Positions 44,666 to 57,500 of a DNA stretch of 64,000 nt are shown here, in pieces. The translations under genes were made by a program, and so were the position numbers. The notes below the pieces were generated by a model. It was not told the DNA's origin. It made no database searches and saw only the letters and a list, made by a program, of their open reading frames with translations. The stretch is from Anniella stebbinsi. Lineage: Eukaryota > Chordata > Lepidosauria > Squamata > Anniellidae. Position 1 is the stretch's first letter. Every line of letters begins with the position of its first letter. The stretch covers positions 404,277,154 through 404,341,153 of the forward strand of contig JARDYH010000001.1 of NCBI GenBank assembly GCA_029215795.1. Reading direction: 5' to 3'.

Positions 44666-47600
44666 ATGATACTACCTTGTAAAAAGCTATTTCTTGTTTG
44701 CTGTCCAGACATCTTAAATGCTCTCTCTTTATCTTAAAGTACTTGTTTCTGCAACTTTGTGTAGTGAAATAAGGCTATTTAAACATTAATTAGGCTAGTT
44801 TCAGCCACCTTCCATATAAATGTGAAAACAACTGAGCGTTGGATAAATTATTTTGAAGTACTGAATGAAACAGAAGAATTTTAATTTCTAGGAAGACTGC
44901 CAATTTACTCATTTTCTTTCAGAAGTGAATTTAAAATTTCATTATCTATGTTTAAATGGTTTGTAATGCGTGGCAATTAGGTTGAACCTGAAAGCAACAC
45001 AGATTTACACTACTGAAAAGTTTGTTCTATTGTCACAACCAACCAAAGATGTTGCAGTAGTAAGCAATGACAGTCAGTGCAACAACTCCAATAGTATCAT
45101 AACATTAAGATGGTGTTGTACTGTTTATAGTGCAGCAAGATGAGTTATAGAAAGGACATGATAGGAATTAGTCAATTGCCCAGCATCTGAAAAACTTTTC
45201 CGCTACCATAGACATGAAATGTATTGGACTCGGAACAATAATAAAAGCCAACATTTCGTAGCAATTTATTGGAACAAGTTTGTATCTGGCAGACATCTTA
45301 GCAGGCAAGGTTTACAACACAGGGCACTATTCAAATGATGCCAGCCAAAAGCTCTTGTATGTGTTATCAAAAATATTCTGACCTAAGCCTTCCACAGAAA
45401 TACCATCACCAGTGGAATGGAAACGGGCATGATGTGTTACTGGCCTGCTTTGGAATACTTCCAACAAAATGTTCATTGGTTATGTGGCTAGTGAATATTT
45501 TATAAAGAGAACATGAGGAATAGACATGGGCCATGTACATTTTATTCCATAACTTCCACTTTCACCACTGATGTTGAAAATTCTCAGGGCCTTTCCAATT
45601 TTTTAAAAATCCATGTTTTACTATCAATACTATACTTATCAACCCCATCTTTGCCAGGAGGATATGATGGACTGGGTATGGGGAGAAGAGCTTTGCCCAA
45701 GTAGATCAGCGAACTCATGTTTACTACTTTAAATATATATATATGAGGAAATATGTGCTGGAGAAGGAAGCCGTGCACAGCCTTTGAAGAACTACAATGA
45801 AGCACCAAGAGAAGAATGTAGAATTCAACGTTGTGATGATTGAGTCCTCATGATTAAAAATAATAATTTTGAAAAATGTATTGTTTTAACATTGTCTAGA
45901 AAAGCCCAAGGCATAAGGAGAATAACACCCGAGCAGTATGTCAAACAGGAGCTGCAATTAAAATAATGCAAATAATTTTCAATATGCAGAAGAAGCCTCT
46001 TCCAAATTCATAAACTGCAGTATTCTACTAATTTATAAAGAAAATAAACGAAATTGTTGTTGCTAAAATCTCTGTATTTTATTATCCTCCTTGTGGCAGG
46101 AATTGTCAAGATAAGACATCCTGAGTAAATCAAAGAAGCAAAGACACAACATGAGGATCAATTAAAAATCACTAGTAGTATAACTAGTAGTATTTAGTGC
46201 AATGGATTTCTTCCGGCCAGTGTAACACAGCTGTACTATTGCTACAGCCAGGCAGGCACAAGACAAACATGAATGGGATGTATACGTTGAAATTTAAAGA
46301 AGTGTCATGCAGTGAGATCTGAAAGGAAAGAACACCTTAATTTGGCTAGAAGCAGATTTGATAGGGTTGACTAGATGTGCACAAAGAACTGCCCTATCAA
46401 CATTGTTACACTGTAGAAAGGGTGAGTAACCACAGGGGCTCCTCTTAGTATCCTGAGAATCTCAATGTTCAAAATGAAAAAAAGTGTATTTAAACTCTTC
46501 TTTGTTGCAGAAATATTACAGTTTGGTCCTCAATGTTGCACAAACTGCTTAAAACTCTAACCTATCACCCATTAGGAAAATAGGATATCTGAAATATCCT
46601 AAACCAAAACAAAGGTTTCTACGATTAATATGCAAGTAGCTCATTAGTAGAGCAGCTGCTCTTGCACGCACAAGGTTCCAGGTTCCTATAATTTAAACAT
46701 AGAAGAAACAATAGACTAAACAGGAGAAGACTATGCATTTATTTGTATCGTTTAGACTTAATTCCAGTAGGGAATGGGGGACTAAGTGGCTGTGCTTAAG
46801 TGGTTGTGGGGGACTGATTCAAGGAAAAAGAGAGTTTTAGAAGGGATGTGAAGGAAGTAAGACAAGTGGGAGGAAACACTTCAAAGAGTTTGCAGAACTA
46901 TTTATCTGCTTGGTGCACTGCAGCAGTCAAGAAACAAATGAAAAGTCAGCACATATTAGGAATAATCTAGAAAACAGAAAAAAGACTGGTACAACATGAA
47001 TCCACCGTGCAGCCTTATAAAAATGCTGTATGGCGAGCTTCCCATCTCAAAGAAGCTGAACAAAATGAAATGGGAACACAGAACCTCTAAGAACAAATGA
47101 TCTCAGTAATTTATATTTAAAAAGCAAATGAATTACTATTGAATGACAAAGAAATGACAAAGTGTATAAAATTATAAGCGGTAGAGGGAAATAATTAAGA
47201 ATGGCTAATTAAGCCAGTTTGTTGCTTTGTAAAAATGCATTATACAATTGGAATATTTCAAGTCAAAGACATCTTTTCAGACTTTACTAATAAAAGACAA
47301 GCATTAAATGCAAGGTTTACTTTATTATCATTAATAAAAATCAAAGTTCATTAATATAGCTGGCAAACTTTAAAATCATTTACAAAAAACCTTTAAAGTT
47401 AAAATTGGATCTTCCCAGATATTTTTTTTAAAACTCCTCTACTCATAAGATAGAACCCACCAATGTCCAAGTACGTTATCTTATACCAACCAAAAGCATG
47501 ATCTTTTTAATTACTACAATCCATACCTGACATAAGAATTTTCCAACTTTGTACCATCTCTCTAAAGTGCATTTAGTGTTTCAGTATTATGTGTTCTTTT

Positions 47601-49032
47601 GCCACAATGTATGTGCAGGTGTTTGAAAAGACCTCTTTAATTTCAGTATGCTAATGAAAGGCCTGTTTTCTCTACATGTTTTTCTCCACAAAAGCAGTGG
47701 AAGGGTATCCATGCATATTGGGAAATAATGCATGAATCAACATGTCATAGATAGAGTCAGCAACAACTTCCGTATCAAAAACATCTTATAATCACAGATA
47801 TTGCTACTTGATGACTATATACATGATCTGTCAGTTCACATATTTAGTTTCCACACCCCAAAAAATGGGGGTTATTTGGCAGGGGGAAATGTTTTGTATC
47901 AGGCAGCCTGACATTTCCCTGTTTATAACTAATTCAATCTAATAATGAAATATTAACTTGTCTACCTGCATATTTCCCCCTGGGCTTTGCTGAATTGAAG
48001 ATAATGGGAGTTTCCCATCTGAGAACTTGTGGCACTACGACCCACATGCTTCTTTCTCATTTTTGTCTGTACTTAAACAGAAGTAATCATATGTTAGCAA
48101 GAGGTAGATAACCCCCCCCTCAAATTTCATACCTGAAATCAGCTGCAATATAAAGAGGAAGACCTGACAAATACTGAGTCCAGGGCCAACAGCAGGACCA
48201 TGAGATGGTGTGATGTGGTTTGCTGGAAGTGGCACACCATGAGAATTAGTAGATACAGCAGCTAAGGAGTACAAGTCGCGAACTGAACTCATTCTCAAAC
48301 CATATGACAAACATTTCAAGCAAGCCACTGTTCTCTCAGCCCCCATCTGAGGATAATAATGGTGTCATGTCTTATAAGAGCCTTGGAAGGAATTACTGAA
48401 ATGCTCTAATTTTTTTTGTATGCTGCCATAATAATTTTACTGAAGGGCACTCGAAAAAACCATAAAACACAATTTTAAAGTGCCATATTATTATTATTAC
48501 AACATTTGGAATGGCCTTTAATCGCTACACTGCCCCATACACAGGGCAATATCCAACTGTGTCATTCTGATAGTGCAAATGACATTACGCTAATGTAAAC
48601 TAGGTTCCAACCTGTGCACAAGCACAGATTTGTGCTTGTGCAAGCACAGATTGTGCAAGCACAGATTTGCAAGCTTAAAATGTAATAGAAAGATTCATTG
48701 GGCTCTGTTAGCGCAATTTGAGTTTGCAGAATGAGACCTTTGGATACTGCCCATATTCTGCAGGTTGTTTTAGGACACATAAAGGCAGTGATGGCACACT
48801 GGTGAGTTCTGACTGCCAAATAGGAATACAGTGAACTAACACTTGAAGAAAAATATCGTGCATGTGTCCTAAAATGTTCATGCTTAACTACAAGCACAAA
48901 TTCCCCCTCCCAACTCCATCCCCTCAAATATTTCATAATTGGATATGAAAGTGTGCCAAATAATTTCACTGCTATATCTTTGAGATTAATACTCCTAGAA
49001 AGACTGATACAACTTGATCCTCACCTACACAT
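44666..49032. other. Convergent spacer between CHRNA3 and CHRNA5 (3' UTRs)
   Basis: 4.4 kb between the two stop codons on facing strands. AT-rich and notably free of LINE, SINE or MITE copies apart from a weak SINE-head fragment near 46636-46692 and a small direct repeat (GTGCAAGCACAGATT) at 48600-48670. It must hold both 3' UTRs. A complement AATAAA for CHRNA5 is at 47321-47326. Confidence 0.5.
45240..45245 (+). promoter_or_regulatory. Candidate polyadenylation signal for CHRNA3
   Basis: An AATAAA hexamer 575 bases after the CHRNA3 stop in AT-rich, repeat-free DNA. A second one lies at 46043-46048. Which is used cannot be told from sequence. The hexamer is common in AT-rich DNA. Confidence 0.35.
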
Positions 49033-49194
49033 TTATTTATTAACACTTCCATTATGGACTGGTACTATTATGCTTGCCCATTTATGAATTACAGGAATAA
49101 ATAGTGCCAGTGATCCAATAATTGAAACCAGAAGGAATGTCCACAAGAACACACGATCAAGCACCTGAGCTATAAATTTCCAGTCCTCAACAAC
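49033..49194 (-). CDS. CHRNA5: CHRNA5 exon 6 (M4) and stop
   Basis: After CTCTCTTCAG, encodes [20 protein letters not shown], the M4 helix and the 17-residue tail ending HNGSVNK, with TAA at 49033-49035. The long post-M4 tail is characteristic of alpha5. Confidence 0.97.
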   Translation of the reverse strand, partial: VVEDWKFIAQVLDRVFLWTFLLVSIIGSLALFIPVIHKWASIIVPVHNGSVNK

Positions 49195-51535
49195 CTGAAG
49201 AGAGAAGGAAAAATAAGTTAGTTCCCTTTTTTAAATACACTTCAGCACAATACCTATAGTTATTATTAACAAGACACAAGCTGCACTGCCTCTATTAGTT
49301 CAGAAAAAAAAAGCAAATTCTGGAGGAAAGGCTTTCAGCTGTCACTGCTCATACATTTCAAAGAGTTAGAAATAGCTTCCTTTATTGTGCGCTTTTTTAA
49401 AATGCTGCATAGTCAAGACATGACCATACACTAACAAAGAATATCATCAGGGCTGTATGTGCTTTTTAAAGATGTTAAAATTCCCAGCCTGCGACTGGGG
49501 AGGAGAAGGGAAGCACAAACTGGCTTTGGTCATCACCCATGGGACATAGGGCCACTGGGAGGCTGCACCTCCTGCTTCTCAGGAATAACTTCAAGCCAAG
49601 GGGGAGGCCCCATCTGGCCCATCGCTTGGTTAAAGGGACAAGAGCCATCAACTGTTATTCAAGGAAGAACACTGGCAAAGAGAGATCAGCCTGACCCGAA
49701 GTGCATTTAAATGCCTGTTTATAGCTCGCCGCTTCATTTTGGCCTTGCAAAACTGATCTTTGGGAGGCCATAACTGTCTGAAAAGCAGGATGCAGTAAAT
49801 GCAAAAAGAACAAGAAGCCCTCAAAACACCCTGAAATACAATACTGCACCCAGAACAATGCATTTTAGTATAAAATATAAAATCTTTACAGAAACCAAAA
49901 CAGTCCAATGGCCGTCTGAGTATACCCACCGAGAATGGAATACTGACAAGGGGACCCTCTGGAATCCAGAGGGGGTGGGGGAAGAAGAGAGTTGCTGAAA
50001 TCCTGAACAGGGTGGATGCCACACTGCAACATTTTGTTATAGGTTCCACTTACAGTACATCTGTGTCTTAAATGAAAAAATAATAATCCAAGAGCATCAC
50101 AAATGAAATATGGAAAACCTGTTACTGGTAACATTAAACCAATGGGTATAAATAGTGTACACTTTAACTTATTTACACAGAAGCAAGTCAACTGCCATTT
50201 CTGAAGCCTATGTAAATAACAGTCAGATTCTTTCCATTTTGGCTTGCTTACAAAGAGAACTGCTACAAAATGATTCTCAAGTAAAGTTGTATGACTATTT
50301 CTAGCAGAGATTGTGACATCTGACAATGTTGCTTGAAACAAACAAATCAGGATTTTACTTAATACTCTACTGCACACTTTGTGTGCTGCCATTCCAGACT
50401 TGCAGCTTCAACCATGGAATACAACTTGACTAATACACACACCTCACGTACTTGGTTCTCCTTGACAATGTGCCTCGTAATGTATCGGATAGAATTTAAA
50501 GCTGCTTCCAAGGTATTCCTAGAGGGCTCAGATCCATTGGGGCTGTTGGCCTCCTCCTTCTGAGTAAAGTACCTATCGACATGGCTTCTCATGCAGAGCA
50601 GTTTGGGAAGTTTGCGAAGAAATATCTTGCGGACCCAAGGTGCCATCGCATTGTGTGTCGATGAAGATCGATGTTGAACATTAATAGCAAAGACAGTGAT
50701 GACAATAGACAGTGTCACAAAAATCATTGTGAACACCAAATACTCGCCAATAAGCGGTATAACTTTAGATGACGAAGGGATGATTTCTTCGATGACAAGA
50801 AGAAAGACAGTTAAAGACACCAGCACTGACGTGCACAGAGAGATTTTCTCACCTTCATAGGATGGAAGATAGAAAACAAGGACAGTCAAGAATGACAAAC
50901 CTATACAGGGAATAATGAGGAACAGGGTATAAAAGAGAGGCAGGCGTCTAATTATAAATGAGTATGTAATAAACGGATACCAGCAACTTCCATCCATTCT
51001 GTTCCCTCTGTTCCCAGTTGCAGTTACTATTTCCCATTCTCCGTTATCAAAGAAGTCCCTCTTATCAACTTCTTCATCTACAAGAATTATATCAACTTGT
51101 GAACCATCGTAAGTCCAGGAGCCGAATTTCATGGTGCAGTTTTGGAGATCAAATGGAAAATATGTGACATCTATAGTACAGGAACTTTTGTAATTTGCTG
51201 GAGGAGTCCAAGCAATAGTACCATCATGTTTCACTACTGTTTTTGTAGAAGTTCCTTCAAAACGGCCATCTGCACTGAAATAATATTCAGTAAAGAGTTT
51301 TATTATGTAACATGTTGCTTTCCATAAATAGCTTACCTCAAAAAGCTTACATTTTATTCAGTTATTTTCACCTTATATTTTATTCAATTGTTTTCAGATG
51401 TTTACTGTCACATTCTGAGCTTTTATGCTAATTTTATACATGTTTAACTTTCTCAAAGTTGTTTTGAAAGTGAATAATATTGCTTAGACATTTTACAATA
51501 GTATAAACATTCCAAACAATGAAAAACTGAGCAAT

Positions 51536-51573
<38 letters not shown>

Positions 51574-54500
51574 TTATAACCCGCCTCTCCCTCCGGATCG
51601 AGGCGGGGAATAACAACAATATAAAACACAAAAATCACAACAGTTAAAAATGTTAAAAAACAAGAAAAAATACATCATTAAAAACATCTTAAAATTCATC
51701 TGGATAGGCCTGCCGGAAGAGAGCAGTCTTCATGACTCTCTTAAACTCATGAAGACTGCTAATTTGTCTAATCTCCTCTGGCAGACCACTCCATAGTCTG
51801 GGAGAGATGGAAGAGAAGGTCCTCTGGGTAACACTCGTCAGCCTAGTTCTGGCTGACTTGAGTAAGTTCTTCCCAGAGGACCTAAGTGTGCGGGGCGGAT
51901 TGTACGGGAGAAGGCGATCCCGTAGGTAACCTGGACCCAAACCATGTAGGGCTTTAAAGGTAATAACCAACACTTTATACTTCACCCGGAAACTGATTGG
52001 CAGCCAATGAAGCGATTTTAAAACTGGTGTAATGTGATCACCCCTAGGTGTACCGGTGACCAACCTGGCTGCCATATTTTGAACAAGTTGAAGTTTCCGG
52101 ACTAGGCACAAAGGTAGCCCTATGTACAGCGCCTTGCAGAAGTCAAGCCTCGAAGTTACCAGCATGTGCACTACCGTCTTTAGGTCTTCCAACTCTAGGA
52201 AGGGGCGCAGCTGGCGTATCAGCCGAAGCTGATAGTAGGCACTCCTGGCCATCATATCAATCTGAGCTGCCATTTGGAACAACGGATCCAGGAGTACCCC
52301 CAAGCTGCGAACACAATCTTTCAGGGGGGGGTGTAACCCCATCCAGAACTGGTTGACACACCTCCAGACCCAGGTTGGGGCCTTTGACAGCAAGCACCTC
52401 CGTCTTGTCTGGATTCAGCTTCAGTTTGTTTTTCCTCATCCAGCCCATTACCGCCTCCAAGCATTCATTCAGAGGAGACACACTATCCTTAGCTGACGAT
52501 GTTGTCGAAGGCATAGAGAAATATATTTGGGTGTCATCAGCATATTGATAGCACCCCGCCCCATGCCTCTGGATGATCTCTCCCAGCGGTTTCATGTAAA
52601 TGTTAAAAAGCATTGGGGAAAGGATGGCACCTTGTGGTACACCACATAGCAACTCCTTTTTTGAAGAGCAGCTATCTCCAAGCATCACCATCTGGAACCT
52701 GCCCGAGAGATAGGATCGGAACCACTGAAGCACAGTGCCCCCGATTCCCAATTCCCCCAGGCGCTCCAGAAGGATACCATGGTCAATGGTATCGAAAGCC
52801 GCTGAGAGGTCCAGGAGTACCAGCAGGGACACACTCCCCCTGTCAATACTAAGGCATAGATCATCCACTAAGGCGACCAAAGCGGTCTGAACTCCGTATC
52901 CTGGCCTGAAGCCGGTTTGAAATGGGTCTAGAAAATCAGTGTCATCCAAGACTGCCTGGAGTTGGAAGGCAACTGTCCTCTCGATCACCTTGCCCAAAAA
53001 TGGAAGATTTGATACTGGCCTGTAGTTATTAAAGTCCAGGGGATCCAGGGAGGGCTTTTTTAGAAGCGGCCTTACCACCGCCTCTTTTAAACATGATGGA
53101 AAACTCCCCTCCCTGAGAGATGCATTAATGATATGTTGTAAATGTGATCTAACTGCATCTCCTCCCTGGACGACCAGCCAAGAAGGGCAGGGATCGAGAG
53201 GGCAAGTCATCCTCCTCACACATCCAAGTACCTTGTCCACATCCTCGGTACTCACCAACTGAAACTGATCAAGTGTAATCCTACTCACGGAGTCGCTGGA
53301 CACGCCACTGTCAGCCTCTGCTATAACAATGGCATCTAAGTCGGCTCTTATCCGAGAGATTTTATCTGAGAAATGATAGTTAAAGGCATCACAGCGAACT
53401 ACCGAAGGCTCTAAAATCGGATTCAGGGGAGAAGGTGCCTGGGTTAGACCCCTCACCACCCTGAACAGTTCCGCTGGACGTGAATTCGCAGACACAATGC
53501 GCACAGAGAAGAAAGCTTTCTTCGCTGCATGTATTGCCACCCCATAGGAACGAAGATGTTCTCTATGTTGTGTCTTGTCGGATATAAGTCGCGTTTTCCG
53601 CCATCAGCGCTCCAGTCGTCGTCCTTTCCGCTTCAACTCCCTTAGCATATTCTTCATATTGAACAGATAAATTCCTTAGCAGTTGGACCTAATAAACAAG
53701 TAAAAGCATGCTCCTGGTGGTTCCACATAGACCTATGGCCCAATTAAGAGTCCACCAAGAGAAGAGCCTTTAGTGTGGAGGCTCCCTTCCTATGGAATTT
53801 TCTGCCTCAGGAGGTCAGGCAGGCACCAACGTTGTGCTGCTTCCAACACCTCCTGAAAGCAGTTCTGCTTCAGGAAGCGTTTCTTAAATGACTAGCTGTG
53901 GTCTTTATTGGTATTTTGTTTTAAAATGCTTACTTGTCATATAAAACAATATCTGGAATCCATATTGAATCTGAAGGGACACGAATAGATGTTATTCCAG
54001 CGTAGTCTTTAGGGTCCCATTTCAATTTTACATCAACCCATTCCTACATAAAAAGAACAGTTTTTCTTTTTAAAAAGAAAGTTCATTCTAATTTATGAAC
54101 AACTAACTTGAAACAGCTAGCACAGAAGACAATGTCTAAGATGTCCAATACTATATTAAAGTCACCAACTCCCATAATGGCTTTTACTTAGCAAACAACA
54201 ATACAAACATATTCCTGTGATACAGTCAGAATAGGACACATTTTTTGTTTGCTGTTTCAGATGGAATTTTAACAGATGTCATAAAACTAAAGAGAAACTG
54301 TACAAGAAATTCTTCTACCATTTCAAATTATATAACTAGAATATGTTCTTCTAATTTAAAACAAAAACGATAATAAAAATAATTTGATCCAGGAATCGTT
54401 TTTTGATAACATTTTTATCTCTTTGTGGGATGTAAGTAAGTATCTTTTAATACAAACTGAACATACAATTCAGATACATCAATGTAGTTTGCCTTTTAAT

Positions 54501-57500
54501 TCATAACCAGGCTGAAATCTCTACATTGTATTTCCTTTACAGTGCAAAAATATACATGTCTGCTGAGAAGTAAGAACCATTGAGTTCAATGGGACTTACT
54601 CACAAGTAAATGTGTATAAGATTTCAGCTTTAGCAGAGAAAGATGGGCACTCTCTTAACAGAAAGTTGGTATTGAATAATCCACTTCAGTGATGCAACTG
54701 AGTGGAATGATGCAACATCTTCCCGCAACATTATAAAGTGTTACAGTCAATTTTTTTTACAATACATTGCACTCACCTGCTTCAACCAAACATTTGTTGT
54801 CATCAATTGATTTTTCTCATCCTATTGAAAAACAAGTGTTATATGTATGACATATAATTGTACAAGCCTCTTCCATTTCTGGACCGTGGTTCATAGCAAT
54901 TGTCATATATTCTACAGCTATCATCTGGGACAACTCCAAGTTTGAATGGGATCTTGGCTGTGGTGGGTCTCCCACTACATTAGTGCTCTCCAATGAGCCT
55001 CAGCAAGCTTACCATGAGCACAGCAATGGTAGGGGCTGACATCTTATTTTCTCAAAATGCCCTGGTCAGGGCGTGTTCCAGGGCATTGTAGCAAATCTAT
55101 GTAATGTCTCTAGGCCTCCCTGTGTTGACAGTGCCAGAAAAGGGAGTCCCTCAGCAGGAATCAGTAGTGGGTGATGCTGTTACTCTGGGCCCCTGGCAGG
55201 TGCCTAAGAATGTCAGGTATTGATGCTGGTGCTGGCTGTCTAAATATCCTATCTTGACCAAAGAACAAAGGTCACAGACCATTGACTTTCACACAATGCC
55301 CTCATACTCCCTCCAAGGTGCATGGAGCTCTGGCATCCTTTGCACGTGAAAGAAAAAGTTAGCAGTGTTCTTCAGACCATATGCCTCTGACAATCAACTA
55401 TTTTGTGCAAAAATGTCTATTTAAAAATTAGTTAAGCAAGTGAATTTTCTAACATACCACATCCACCAACTGGGTAATTGCAAGGCCAAATTTCACTTTT
55501 ATTGTATCATTCAAATGTTCCACTGGGCGAACCCATCTTTCATAGTCTTCAAATAAGTATTTAAACAAACGGTCTTCACTTTTAGCAAGAAAAGAAGGTT
55601 CAGATGTACCTGCACAAAAGGCGAAGAGGACAATGTAGTTATATGTTTTTTAAAAAAACATTCTACACTTTCTTATAACTGGCACTTTGAAGATGAAAGC
55701 AAAGACGAAAGCAAGTGGCTGAGAAGGTAGGTATGCTTATCAGGCTCATACATTTGCAAAAGGTGAAAGAGATTTGGCAGAAATGTATGCGTAGTGGAAA
55801 GTGACTATTCTCCTACAGAAATTGTTGCTTCCTCTTTCCTGCTAACTATCTAGGGAATAGCAGGAATGAGGAAGGAACAATTTCTGCTCTCTTCTGAAGA
55901 TTTTGCTCTCAGTTCAATAACATCAAAGTGAAATAGAATCATTTGACCCAAGAATGTACCATGGAGGGGTGGCCAAGCACCCTGGCAACTACCTCTGCCA
56001 CCAGCAGCAGAGAAGTGCACCTGGCACTTGGCTGCCTGCCACTAGATTCAGCTGTGTTTTCTCTCCCAATCCAACAAATTAGCCTGGCTTGGATGGAAGT
56101 GTGCAAATGAAAGTGATAAGATAATGGGAAAGAGGCAAGTTAAGTGACAGTACACACCCAGGAGGCCAAAAAAAAAAAAAAAAAAGATTGCCCAGCCACC
56201 TGAGTTGAGAGAGAATGCGGGGCGGGGTGGGTGGAGAGAGAAAGTTTCTATGAAGCATATTTCAAAGTCTAAGGCTCCTCCTTACCACTTAGTCTTACCA
56301 CTTCACACAGCATTGAATGAAGGGTCTATGGCTCCACTAAGGGCACTCAAATTGGAGCGAAAGTAGGAGCCACACATACTTCATCTGATTGGCAGGTAAA
56401 CATGTAGGCCAACCCCACGGAAAGATATTGTGTTTGAGGTGCTATCGCATGATATGAAAATTCCATGATGTTAGATATGTGAAGCAACAAGAGAGAGGGC
56501 CTTCTCTGTGGTAGCTCCCCAATTGTGGAACGATCTCCCCGACGAGGCCCGCCTGGCGCCAACATTGTTATCTTTTCGGCGCCAGGTCAAGACTTTCCTC
56601 TTCTCTCAGGCATTTGGCAATATCTGAGGAGCCTGGGTTTGTTTTGTTTTGTAGTTTTTTGCAGTGTTGAAGTGGTTTTTAAATGTACAGATTGTGTGTA
56701 TGTTGTATGTTTTTGCTGTTTTAATTTTTGTATATTGTTTTTAATTGTTTTTAATCCTATGTAAACCGCCCAGAGAGCTTCGGCTATGGGGCGGTATACA
56801 AATGTAATAAATAAATAAATAAAAAGTCTCACTCATATATATAAGCCCCTGCTTAATGTGATGGCATGCATATATGAACTAGTGTCATAGCCTGTCTGCC
56901 TCTATTATTCTAGATAAAACCTACAGTTTGTGCTTCTGCATACCTTCCCCTTAAAGCAATGAAATCTCTATCTCCCCAGTAAAAGGTTTTTGATGTATAC
57001 TTGATTTTTAAAATCCCAAGAAATATAGAAAACTAAATTCAACAGTATATTCTATGCATCCCCACCAAAAATGTAACAGTAACACGTGCTTTCCCTGTTG
57101 CCAACTGGGCCATCTACTAAAGTTCTCACAATGTGAATTCTAAACCCTATTATATATTGTGCAAATTCACCCTGATCAGCTGCATCCTGGATGAAGCTGG
57201 TGAGAGCTGGATTCCTCGGTCACACCAATTACAGTATCCAGAGGGTTCCTATCCTATATCTAATACAATAACCACTTGAATTGCCCTCAGCAGCATGAAA
57301 GCTGCATGGTTCTTACTTTTCTTTACTGTATGCAGATTTTGAGCAAGCAGTGTGAAACTGACCAGGTGCTACTTGAGAAAGTTTGGAACAGCAGCAGATA
57401 CAGGTGGCAGCTGACGCAACAAAATTCTGTTACGTTTGGCTCACATGCAAAATTTATCATGGAAGTGTTCAGACAGCTAGAAAACTTTAAAGATGAAAAT

